From: CAZQRW01 sp964596115
GTDB lineage: Bacteria > Hydrothermota > UBA3072 > B12-G15
DNA: 24,299 bases
NCBI GenBank assembly: GCA_964596115.1
Contig: CAZQRW010000029.1
Coordinates: 1-24,299 of the forward strand
Direction: 5' to 3'
A program made the position numbers and the translations under genes. Shown here in pieces: positions 1 through 6,631 of this stretch; the stretch's first letter is position 1, and each line of letters begins with the position of its first letter. The notes beneath the pieces are model-generated. The model searched no databases. It saw only the letters and a list, made by a program, of their open reading frames with translations, and was not told the origin of the DNA.

Positions 1-1
1 A

Positions 2-61
2 GAGATCTTCGGTAAAGAAAAGAGATTAGAATCAAAATTAGTCGTAAAAAAAAGGGAGTAA
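2..61 (+). CDS. C-terminal end of an unidentified gene (partial)
   Basis: The window opens inside a reading frame that reads EIFGKEKRLESKLVVKKRE and stops at TAA 59-61. The tail is charged and Lys/Arg-rich. It lies 12 nt before the next in-frame ATG at 74, a spacing usual for genes in one operon. Only about 19 residues are visible, so no family can be named, and the frame could be open by chance. Confidence 0.35.
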   Translation, partial: EIFGKEKRLESKLVVKKRE

Positions 62-73
62 AAGGATTGATCT

Positions 74-295
74 ATGAGGGAGGATTATATGGGTAGGGTT
101 GGTAGGGATTTTTCAAGCTAATTATACGCATCTATTGTAATGTTTGTTGTATATCTTATTTTTCTTGGTACTATCGATTCCCAGGAGTTAATTACTGATC
201 AAGCTGTTTCCTGTATTATTGCCCTTTTTCTTGCTATTCTTTCCATCTCTGCTCCTACCTTGTTTGTCCAGAAAACCAAAAAGAAAAAAATATAA
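74..295 (+). pseudogene. Small two-helix membrane protein interrupted by an in-frame TAA
   Basis: An ATG at 74 (AAAGG upstream) and an in-frame ATG at 89 (GGGAGG 5 nt upstream) open a frame reading MREDYMGRVGRDFSS. It is halted by TAA at 119-121 and then continues in the same frame for another 57 codons to TAA 293-295. The part after the stop has two hydrophobic stretches (LYASIVMFVVYLIFLGTI and SCIIALFLAILSISA), a short polar loop and a basic KTKKKKI tail. This is a normal small inner-membrane protein design. The ATG at 140, after the stop, has no ribosome binding site of its own. I infer one gene of about 73 codons broken by a nonsense change or a sequencing error. It may still be made as a 51-residue protein from 140. 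The family is not recognised. Confidence 0.45.
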
Positions 296-444
296 ACCAG
301 AAAGAGGGGATTCAATATAGAATTTGGCATATTAGATTAGGGCTCTTTTTCATTAATTAAATAGGGAACAAATAGCAGATCAAATACGTCTTTATAATAA
401 AACCAATAACAAAATCAACCTACGCTAAGACCCTCCTTTCATTT
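296..444. other. AT-rich intergenic stretch
   Basis: Between the small membrane gene and the hairpin at 445 I see no gene, RNA or clear promoter. It separates the plus-strand unit from the minus-strand glycosidase unit, whose transcription converges here. Confidence 0.4.
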
Positions 445-475
445 ATAAGCCCGGGAATTCGAACCCCGGGCTTAT
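445..475. other. 11-12 bp hairpin with a T-loop-like apex
   Basis: ATAAGCCCGGG at 445-455 pairs with CCCGGGCTTAT at 465-475 around AATTCGAAC. On the minus strand it begins immediately after the stop codon of the GH63 gene. There is no T-run on either side in either direction, so it is not a classical rho-independent terminator, although it may still stabilise or end the minus-strand transcript. Read on the minus strand it also matches a tRNA acceptor stem stacked on a T-arm: 7 bp, then 5 bp with one G-T pair, then the loop TTCGAAT. Confidence 0.6.
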
Positions 476-1726
476 CTATATTAGTTCGACAGAAAGGGTG
501 GACCATCCAAAGTTTCTCATTGCCCATCCTGAATCACCTGTAAATGGATCGTAGAATTCATTAAATCCTGATTTCAAAACGAGGGAAAGGGTTTTCTCGC
601 GTATTTTTCTGTACATTTCGTATCTTTTATGCCTTAGAAGCCCTTCTGCAATAAACCAGTTTGTGTTTATCCAGGTTGTGCCCCTCCAGATGAATCTTGT
701 GTCTATTAAAGGACCAAAGGAAGATTCATCTATAGAAACACTTGGAATTGGATATTCTGTCCAGAATTCTTTTTTGCTGGTAAGATGCTCAAGAAGTGAA
801 TTTGTATATTTTTCTGGTATATCAAGGATAATAGGGAAGAGCGAAGAAATAGTTTTAATCGGTATCGTGTATTCCTCTTTATTCTTATGAAATATGCTGA
901 AGAAAATTTTATTCTTTTTATTCCAGAATTTTACCAGGATACTTTCCTTGACCCTATCTGACCATTCTTTTATGTCTTTTGATTTTTTTCTATCGATACA
1001 TTGATATAACTTTGATAGTGCTTCAAGACCAAGGCAATATATTGAATTAAATGCGACATCTTCAACATTAAAGATCGAAGATTGGAATATCTTATCCAGG
1101 TTCCAATTCCATTTTTTATAATTCTTAAGTAGTTCAGTAATGTGATTTTTCGTGATGCCAGGATTATTTGATTTGTTGCCGAAAGGTATATCAAATTGAG
1201 GGGACATATCCATTCCGGATTCCATAGGTGTAATTATAGAAACGAGGTTATCCTCGTCAGGGTCCCTTTCCCTGGAAAGATATCTATAAAAATGCTCAAC
1301 TTTAGAAATATTGTTTTCTATAAACTCAATGTTTTTTGTCCTCTCGTAGATCTTGAGAAGTGAGATACCAAGAACGGGTGGCTGAATTTCACAGGTAATG
1401 TACCTGTTGACTTTTTCATTTACTTCCTTTCTCCACCAGGGATGAAGTCTATCACGTAACCTCAAATTCCAGAAAATAATATGTGGAATAAAGCCATTTG
1501 CCTGCTGGACAGAAAGGAGGGTTTCAATTTCTTTCATCGCATATTCAGGATAGAAATTCGCCATAACAATGGAATGAAAAGAAGAATCCCAGAACCACTG
1601 ATGGTAATGTTTACGATCTGGGGAAATATAGAAGAAGTGTTTTTTCAAACCTTTACTATAGCCCGTTTTAATATTACTAAGAAGTAAATTCTTTGCAGAT
1701 TCTTTTAAGTCTGAATAATCAGACAT
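476..1726 (-). CDS. GH63-family glycosidase (mannosylglycerate hydrolase / trehalase-like)
   Basis: A 416-residue protein without a signal peptide, so probably cytosolic. It carries (alpha/alpha)6-barrel glycosidase motifs: HQWFWDSSFHS (residues 42-52), QQANGFIPHIIFW (74-86), ESGMDMSPQFD (169-179), FIWRGTTWINTNW (345-357), NEFYDPFTG (389-397) and FGWSTL (406-411). In GH63 relatives the Asp of ESGMD and the Glu of the NE(F/Y)Y motif act as acid and base; here these would be D172 and E390. Length and motif order resemble bacterial mannosylglycerate/glucosylglycerate hydrolases more than long eukaryotic GH63 enzymes. The substrate is therefore probably a small glycoside such as a compatible solute or short alpha-glucoside, but it cannot be fixed from sequence. 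The ATG is 2 nt after the stop of the upstream lipoprotein gene, so the two are co-transcribed. Sure of the superfamily, not of the substrate. Confidence 0.85.
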   Translation of the reverse strand: MSDYSDLKESAKNLLLSNIKTGYSKGLKKHFFYISPDRKHYHQWFWDSSFHSIVMANFYPEYAMKEIETLLSVQQANGFIPHIIFWNLRLRDRLHPWWRKEVNEKVNRYITCEIQPPVLGISLLKIYERTKNIEFIENNISKVEHFYRYLSRERDPDEDNLVSIITPMESGMDMSPQFDIPFGNKSNNPGITKNHITELLKNYKKWNWNLDKIFQSSIFNVEDVAFNSIYCLGLEALSKLYQCIDRKKSKDIKEWSDRVKESILVKFWNKKNKIFFSIFHKNKEEYTIPIKTISSLFPIILDIPEKYTNSLLEHLTSKKEFWTEYPIPSVSIDESSFGPLIDTRFIWRGTTWINTNWFIAEGLLRHKRYEMYRKIREKTLSLVLKSGFNEFYDPFTGDSGWAMRNFGWSTLSVELI

Positions 1727-1728
1727 AA

Positions 1729-2349
1729 TTAATTAGAAGCAGTGATTTTTATTTTTTTGCTTATTACACCTGCGAGGGTAGAATAAGAAGAGGCGTTCTG
1801 AAGATTGCCGTAACAGAGGGCTATAATTGTGCAATCATAAGTCTGCGCAAATGAAAAGTAATATGACGGAATAATACATTCCCTTGTATCTCTGTTAAAA
1901 TAATTGTCGTAAACCTTCGTGTTACCTCTGTAAATAAAGATTCTCCAGTAGTCTGGTTTGACAAGTGTATCCGACACCACCCATTTAATAGTATCATCTT
2001 CACCAATAGAAATAAAACTATCAATTTTAGTCACCCTGAAATCCGATGGAACGTACACATCGCCTGTTACCTCTGGTAGTTCTTTATAGTATATACTTAC
2101 AGTATGGTGACTATGAGGAAGGATGGTAAGATTATGTCTTGTTAGCGTATCCATCTTAAATGGGGCTAGCGAATCAATAGTAACCGTTACATCTATTAGT
2201 CTTCTTCCATCCTCTGTTTCGAATATACCATAGAACCAGCTCCCCTCAGTGGATTTTTCAAAGGATGCATAAACTGCCATCTTTTTCTGGCTTTCACAAC
2301 CCAACGTAGCAATTAGGTATAATAATCCTACGATAGCAAATTTATTCAT
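1729..2349 (-). CDS. Predicted lipoprotein of unknown function
   Basis: A 206-residue protein starting with a type II signal peptide: MNKFA, a hydrophobic core, then the lipobox ATLGC with Cys18 as the lipidation site. The rest has the alternating beta-type pattern of an exported Ig-like or fibronectin-like fold, for example stretches around residues 25-75 and 120-160. No family is recognised. It is the first gene of a two-gene minus-strand unit with the glycosidase. A promoter (TTGACT at 2383-2378, 16 nt, TATGCT at 2361-2356) ends 6 nt before the ATG, and no Shine-Dalgarno is visible, so translation is probably leaderless. Confidence 0.75.
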   Translation of the reverse strand: MNKFAIVGLLYLIATLGCESQKKMAVYASFEKSTEGSWFYGIFETEDGRRLIDVTVTIDSLAPFKMDTLTRHNLTILPHSHHTVSIYYKELPEVTGDVYVPSDFRVTKIDSFISIGEDDTIKWVVSDTLVKPDYWRIFIYRGNTKVYDNYFNRDTRECIIPSYYFSFAQTYDCTIIALCYGNLQNASSYSTLAGVISKKIKITASN

Positions 2350-2355
2350 AATAAA

Positions 2356-2383
2356 AGCATACAGTTGTTGTAAGAAAAGTCAA
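2356..2383 (-). promoter_or_regulatory. Promoter of the lipoprotein-GH63 unit (leaderless arrangement)
   Basis: On the minus strand, TTGACT (2383-2378) is followed by a 16-nt spacer and TATGCT (2361-2356). The expected transcription start, about 7 nt downstream, falls on the ATG at 2349, so the mRNA would have no 5' leader. Confidence 0.5.
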
Positions 2384-2510
2384 GACAAAAATATACGTGG
2401 TTATGAAAAGGTGCGCGGGAAAAGTCTTCTGCTCTTTATTATCATTCTTTAAAATTTGCACATTTTAATCATAACTTACTGTATTTCAATTGATTATAAT
2501 ATTACTGAAG

Positions 2511-2528
2511 GAATTTCTAAGGAAATTC
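2511..2528. promoter_or_regulatory. Perfect palindrome GAATTTC-N4-GAAATTC, possible operator
   Basis: Seven-base perfect inverted repeat (2511-2517 and 2522-2528) with a 4-nt centre, placed 30 bp before the -35 box of the Mbx-type operon. Size and symmetry fit a dimeric regulator site. No regulator gene lies next to it in the window. AT-rich chance symmetry remains possible. Confidence 0.3.
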
Positions 2529-2558
2529 AAAAAAGTGAAATTTTTCTCAAAAAAGCTC

Positions 2559-2586
2559 TTGACAGTTTTTATTTACCTTATATATT
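2559..2586 (+). promoter_or_regulatory. Promoter of the Mbx-type operon
   Basis: TTGACA (2559-2564), a 16-nt spacer, then TATATT (2581-2586): a near-consensus housekeeping promoter. Transcription would start near 2593 and give a leader of about 100 nt before the first ribosome binding site (AAGGAGGAG, 2679-2687). The leader contains an imperfect inverted repeat, ATATAACAAT / ATTGTATATAT. Confidence 0.6.
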
Positions 2587-2691
2587 AGTAAATACAAATA
2601 TAACAATATGCGTTAAATTGTATATATGTCGAGTAAAAAGGTACTGGGAATATTGATAAGAAGTCTACATAATTTGTAAGGAGGAGAGATT

Positions 2692-2835
2692 GTGAAAATA
2701 AGCGTATACTTTTTGTTTGGAAATTCCGATAAAAGCTTGATACCAATAATTAGTAACAAATATCCCTTAGACAACATTGAATTCTTTCTCCGAACATCTA
2801 AACCACATTTACATAACAGAGACAATGAAACTTAG
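2692..2835 (+). CDS. 47-codon leader-like ORF coupled to mnhE
   Basis: A GTG at 2692, 4 nt after the strongest ribosome binding site of the region (AAGGAGGAG), opens a 47-codon frame beginning MKISVYFLFGNSDK and ending HNRDNET, with TAG at 2833-2835. The stop lies just inside the next gene: the mnhE ATG (2825) overlaps the last codons (AATGAAACTTAG). mnhE itself has only a poor SD, so ribosomes finishing this ORF probably supply its translation. The peptide resembles nothing I know. It could be a coupling/leader peptide, a tiny real subunit or the remnant of a larger gene. Confidence 0.5.
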   Translation: MKISVYFLFGNSDKSLIPIISNKYPLDNIEFFLRTSKPHLHNRDNET

Positions 2836-3319
2836 CAGGTACATATTTACAGTAATAGTGTTGTTTATACTCTGGATGCTTCTTACTAATACTTTTAATG
2901 GTGCGGAAGTATTGGTGGGTGGAATCTGTTCTTTTCTCATTGCCCTATTTACCTATGCCGCATTTTCGAAAACAGGATTAGTTAACCTACATCCTAAGAA
3001 AATATTCTGGCTTATTGTTTACATCCCATATTTTTTGTGGGAGATGGCAAAGGCGAATATAGATGTTGCATATAGGGTAATCAATCCAAGGCTCCCAATT
3101 AAACCAGGGATTGTGATGGTCAAGACAAAAATGAAATCAGACGCAGGTAAAATTATGGTAGCGAATTCGATTACATTAACACCCGGCACCTTAACACTGG
3201 ATATTATAGATGACAAAATGTTCATACACTGGATCTGGGTACAGAGTGCCGATGTTGAAGAGGCATCGAAGCTTATCCCCGGAAAATTCGAGAAAATTCT
3301 TATGAGGGCTTTTAAATGA
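2825..3319 (+). CDS. mnhE: Mrp/Mbx antiporter subunit E (MnhE/MbxA-like)
   Basis: A 164-residue membrane protein with two or three helices at the N-terminus (IFTVIVLFILWMLLTN onward) and a soluble C-terminal part containing the MnhE hallmark NSITLTPGTLTLDI. The preferred start is ATG 2825 (MKLSRYIF). The in-frame ATG at 2777 would add 16 polar residues in front of the first helix without an SD. It is the first gene of the Mrp-type module, in the order E-F-G as in archaeal mbh/mbx operons rather than the A-to-G order of classical mrp. It overlaps mnhF by ATGA. Confidence 0.9.
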   Translation: MKLSRYIFTVIVLFILWMLLTNTFNGAEVLVGGICSFLIALFTYAAFSKTGLVNLHPKKIFWLIVYIPYFLWEMAKANIDVAYRVINPRLPIKPGIVMVKTKMKSDAGKIMVANSITLTPGTLTLDIIDDKMFIHWIWVQSADVEEASKLIPGKFEKILMRAFK

Positions 3320-3567
3320 TTATTAATATCTTATTTGGTGTAATTGTCCTTGCAACGTTTCTTTCCTTGATTAGAGCAATAATTGGTCCTACCGCTTCTG
3401 ATAGAATGGTTGCAGTGGATATAATGACTACCATTACAACGGTTGTCCTGGTTGTTCTCTCCTTGATGTTTAAGAGGAAGATATACCTTGACGTTGCCCT
3501 TGTATATGCTGTGCTTGCATATATAACAACCCTGGTAGTAGCAAGGTATCTGGAGAAAGGTATATGA
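3316..3567 (+). CDS. mnhF: Mrp/Mbx antiporter subunit F (MnhF/MbxB-like)
   Basis: An 83-residue protein with three hydrophobic helices and the MrpF pattern GPTASDRMVAVDIMTT and DVALVYAVLAY. MrpF is a small integral subunit of the ion-translocating module with no redox role. The start overlaps the stop of mnhE by 4 nt (ATGA) and the stop overlaps mnhG likewise, so expression is translationally coupled. Full length for the family. Confidence 0.92.
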   Translation: MIINILFGVIVLATFLSLIRAIIGPTASDRMVAVDIMTTITTVVLVVLSLMFKRKIYLDVALVYAVLAYITTLVVARYLEKGI

Positions 3568-3911
3568 TCCACCTTATTATTGGTTATATTTTCTTGGGCA
3601 TAGGTGCTATATTTCTTTTTTTTAGTGCGTTAGGTATTATTAGATTACCCGATGTATATAACAGGTTACAGGCGGGTACAAAGGCATCTACCTTTGGTGC
3701 ATTATTTTCTGTAATTGGGGTGGGTATTATTGAACCGACCTGGTTCTGGAAGTGCTTCGTTATTGCACTGTTCATCGTTTTAACTAATCCTGTGTCATCA
3801 CATGCAATTGCAAGGGCAAGTTATAAGGCAGGCGTAAAATTGTGGAAGGGCTCTGTTGTAGACAAATATAAGGATTACGATAAAGATCATAATAAGGAGG
3901 ATAAAAAATGA
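3564..3911 (+). CDS. mnhG: Mrp/Mbx antiporter subunit G (MnhG/MbxC-like)
   Basis: A 115-residue protein with three helices and the MnhG signature LGIIRLPDVYNRLQAGTKAS, followed by LTNPVSSHAIARASYKAG. The C-terminus has a charged tail (KYKDYDKDHNKEDKK), longer than needed for the core fold and probably cytoplasmic. It overlaps both neighbours by 4 nt. Its role is structural within the Mrp-type membrane arm. Confidence 0.92.
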   Translation: MIHLIIGYIFLGIGAIFLFFSALGIIRLPDVYNRLQAGTKASTFGALFSVIGVGIIEPTWFWKCFVIALFIVLTNPVSSHAIARASYKAGVKLWKGSVVDKYKDYDKDHNKEDKK

Positions 3912-4174
3912 TTTCCTCTATTTGTGCGCCATCTATCTATATACTTATCATTGTCCTTGTTCTTTTTATGTCAGTGGGAGCCATATTTGCCCTCCATCTT
4001 CGTGACTTACTTTCTGCTGTAATAGTAATGGGAGTCGTTGACCTGATTGCTGCAATTTTATTTCTCATTCTTCAGGCACCCGATGTTGCAATTACACAGG
4101 CTGCAGTAGGGGCAGGTCTTACCACAGCAATATTTGTCATTGCCATTGTTCGCTCAACAAGGAAGGAAAAATGA
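3908..4174 (+). CDS. MbxD/MbhD-like subunit (DUF4040, MrpA C-terminal domain)
   Basis: An 88-residue three-helix protein containing DLLSAVIVMGVVDLIAAI and QAPDVAITQAAVGAGLT, the pattern of the domain found near the C-terminus of MrpA and as a separate subunit (MbhD/MbxD) in group 4 hydrogenase-like complexes. Its separate existence here, with no full MrpA gene, is an Mbh/Mbx trait. It overlaps both neighbours by ATGA. Confidence 0.85.
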   Translation: MISSICAPSIYILIIVLVLFMSVGAIFALHLRDLLSAVIVMGVVDLIAAILFLILQAPDVAITQAAVGAGLTTAIFVIAIVRSTRKEK

Positions 4175-4851
4175 AGAGATTGTTTGCCATTCTTTTTCCT
4201 TTGTTAATTATCATAGTCTTTTTATATATAATGAAGAACTATATACCATTTTGTGTCGATAGGATGGTTGTTGCAAAGCATTACCTGACAGAAGGTCTTC
4301 CAGAAACAGGTTCTACAAACATCGTTACCTCTATTGTTGTTCTATACAGGGGATTTGATACTCTTGGTGAAGTAACTGTTTTATTCTTAGCAGCATTGGG
4401 GTTTGGTGCAATTCTTGAAGGAGCAAAAAAGAAAACAAAAGAGATAGTGGCTTCTCCAATTGTGAGAATTTCCACTAGATACCTATTTCCTTTCATCATT
4501 ATGTTTGGTGTGTATATATTTCTTCATGGACATTTGACCCCAGGCGGTGGATTTCCAGGTGGTGTGATTATTGCTGCGGGAATTTTGCTAATGTATCTCG
4601 CGTATAAGGATTTTCGGATTGATCATACAAAATTTAAGATCACAGAAAGCCTTGCAGGCATTATATTTGTTGGGATAGGACTAGTGGGTCTCGCAATTTA
4701 TGGTTCATTTCTTGCCAATTTCTTACCAGAGGGTCTGCCCCGGCAAATCTTCAGCGCGGGCATTATTCCTCTCATCTATATTGCGATTGGATTTAAAGTT
4801 GGCAGTGAGTTAGGAGGATTGGTAGGAGAAGGATTGGAGGACAAAGAATGA
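4171..4851 (+). CDS. mnhB: MbxF-like subunit: MbhE-type domain fused to MnhB domain
   Basis: A 226-residue protein built of two parts. Residues 1-85 carry the MbhE/MrpA-tail pattern NIVTSIVVLYRGFDTLGE. Residues about 92-226 are a complete MnhB domain with PIVRISTRYLFPFIIMFGVY and LHGHLTPGGGFPGGVI. In Mbh these are two genes (E and F), while in Mbx they are one, so the fusion points to the Mbx type. Six or so membrane helices. The TPGGGFPGG loop is the most conserved part of the family. It overlaps the next gene by 4 nt. Confidence 0.9.
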   Translation: MKRLFAILFPLLIIIVFLYIMKNYIPFCVDRMVVAKHYLTEGLPETGSTNIVTSIVVLYRGFDTLGEVTVLFLAALGFGAILEGAKKKTKEIVASPIVRISTRYLFPFIIMFGVYIFLHGHLTPGGGFPGGVIIAAGILLMYLAYKDFRIDHTKFKITESLAGIIFVGIGLVGLAIYGSFLANFLPEGLPRQIFSAGIIPLIYIAIGFKVGSELGGLVGEGLEDKE

Positions 4852-5189
4852 TATTCTATATTGGAAGTGGTTTACTTATAGGGATAGGCCTTTACGGAAT
4901 GCTTTATAAAAGGAATCTTATAAAAATTATTATTGGCCTTGATTTCATAGAAACAGGTGTGAATATTCTTATTATTTCTCTCTGCTATGTAAAGGGTGGC
5001 ACTGCGCCAATATTCTCCCTGCCCAGTCTGAAGCCTTCCCAGATGGTTGACCCCTTGCCCCAGGCGCTTGTACTTACAGCAATTGTCATTGGGGTTGCTG
5101 TCCTCGCTATGGCACTATCAATTGTTGTTAGAATATATGATAAAAGAAAAACAATGGATATATCAAAGCTGAAGAGGTTAAAATGGTAA
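4848..5189 (+). CDS. mnhC: Mrp/Mbx antiporter subunit C (MnhC/NuoK-like, MbxG)
   Basis: A 113-residue protein with three helices and the NuoK/MrpC features GLYGMLYKRNLIKIIIGLDFIETGVN and DPLPQALVLTAIVIGVAVLA. The Glu in the second helix (LDFIETG) corresponds to a charge of the NuoK proton path. Full length. It overlaps the following gene by 7 nt. Confidence 0.92.
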   Translation: MIFYIGSGLLIGIGLYGMLYKRNLIKIIIGLDFIETGVNILIISLCYVKGGTAPIFSLPSLKPSQMVDPLPQALVLTAIVIGVAVLAMALSIVVRIYDKRKTMDISKLKRLKW

Positions 5190-6631
5190 GTCCCATTCTT
5201 CTTATAGCGCTACCTCTCTTTTTTGCCTTCTTGATTCCTCTATTTAAAGGTGCAGTTAAATCTATTATCCTCATCCTTGCTTTTCTTATAAATCTGACTA
5301 TTTCAATTCTTATATTCCCATACGCGATACATAAGGCTATTATTGTTAAAATAGCGAATTTTTTGCCACCTGTGGGAATTAACCTTTTTGTAGGACCTGT
5401 AGGAATAACCCTTTCTATTCTTATTTCTGGTATTGGGCTATTGGGTGCTATATACCTTCTTAAGATGGAAAAGACACCCCCCCTTAACAGATTTTATGCC
5501 CTTTATCTATTGATGCTGTTGGGTGCGACAGGGATGTCCTTAACAGGTGATATTTTCAATATGTTTGTATTTCTCGAAATTACCACTATCTCTGCATATG
5601 GTCTGACCTCCTATAGCAAGAATGAAATAGGGCTTGAAGCAGGAATGAAATACCTGTTGATAGGTTCTCTGGGTGCGAACCTTGTACTTGTGGGTGTAAT
5701 TTTACTCTATACTACTACTGGTTCATTAAATATGGCGGACATTGCAATGAGGATAAATCTTGTCCCAAAAGCCGTTTTAACCTTTGCTTTTATACTGTTT
5801 TTTGTTGGATTTGGCATTGAAGCGGAGCTCTTTCCACTGAATGGTTGGGCACCTGATGCACTTGAGGGAGCGCCCCATTCAATAAGTATTTTACTGTCTT
5901 CAGTTATTTCAAAGGTTGGGTTGTACGCATTCTTCAGATTTATCATTACAGTGATGGGATTAACAAATGTTAAGGATATTCTAATATGGTTCGGGATTGC
6001 CACACTCTTTATTGGCGAACTTGCCGCATTACGCCAGAAAAGTTTAAAAAGATTACTGGCTTACTCTTCCATTGCACAGTTAGGATTTATCTTTTCTGCG
6101 ATTTCGGTTGGAACGTCTTTAGCCGTTAGAGGCGCCTTATTCCACATAGTTAATCATGCATTACTTTCCGGGATGATGTTTCTTATAGCTGGTTCTATTA
6201 TAAAAGATACGAATAATTGGAATATAGAATCTTTAAGGGGTTTAGGAAGCAAATCACGCACATTGGCTTTTGCCTTTACAATTGGTGCATTAGGAACACT
6301 CGGGTTTCCCCCATTGAATGGTTTCTGGAGCAAGTTTATGATGATATTGGGAATGATGAAGGGAAAGGCTATTATACCTGTCTATTTTATTCTATTTGCA
6401 AGCCTGATCGAGGCGGTATACTACTTAAGACTTGTGTATATTGTATATTTTTCTAAATCTGAACAAAGTATAAATAGAATGCCATTTGCTGTCGCTTTTC
6501 CTGTTATTGTTGTCCTTATTCTCATCTTCTTATTGGGATTTTTCCCCTCTTTGATGAATGGGATGCTTACTGGTGGAGTGAAGGATGTGCTTAACCGTTC
6601 CTGGTATATAATGAGTGTATTTGGAGGATAG
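5183..6631 (+). CDS. Antiporter-like subunit H (MrpD/MbxH, NuoN/M-like)
   Basis: A 482-residue protein with about 14 helices, of the proton-conducting MrpD/NuoM/NuoN family. It keeps the Glu of the TM5 motif (VFLEIT, E132) and Lys in SKVGLYAF (K244). In the usual KAxxFPLHxWLPDA motif it reads GIEAELFPLNGWAPDA, so the key Lys is Glu213 and the His is Asn220. In the usual HALFKAxLF motif it reads NHALLSGMMF, with Ser in place of Lys. The half-channel is therefore differently charged than in the next subunit. Start at ATG 5183 after AAGAGG. The ATG of the next gene follows the stop directly. Confidence 0.88.
   Translation: MVSPILLIALPLFFAFLIPLFKGAVKSIILILAFLINLTISILIFPYAIHKAIIVKIANFLPPVGINLFVGPVGITLSILISGIGLLGAIYLLKMEKTPPLNRFYALYLLMLLGATGMSLTGDIFNMFVFLEITTISAYGLTSYSKNEIGLEAGMKYLLIGSLGANLVLVGVILLYTTTGSLNMADIAMRINLVPKAVLTFAFILFFVGFGIEAELFPLNGWAPDALEGAPHSISILLSSVISKVGLYAFFRFIITVMGLTNVKDILIWFGIATLFIGELAALRQKSLKRLLAYSSIAQLGFIFSAISVGTSLAVRGALFHIVNHALLSGMMFLIAGSIIKDTNNWNIESLRGLGSKSRTLAFAFTIGALGTLGFPPLNGFWSKFMMILGMMKGKAIIPVYFILFASLIEAVYYLRLVYIVYFSKSEQSINRMPFAVAFPVIVVLILIFLLGFFPSLMNGMLTGGVKDVLNRSWYIMSVFGG

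Noticed and set aside
445..475. Complete tRNA gene on the minus strand
   Set aside because: Only acceptor/T-arm-like pairing is present; no D-arm or anticodon arm lies between the two stem halves.
445..475. Classical rho-independent terminator
   Set aside because: No T-run follows the stem on either strand.
2456..2656. 66-residue plus-strand ORF
   Set aside because: It spans the -35/-10 of the operon promoter, has no SD and encodes a low-complexity peptide.
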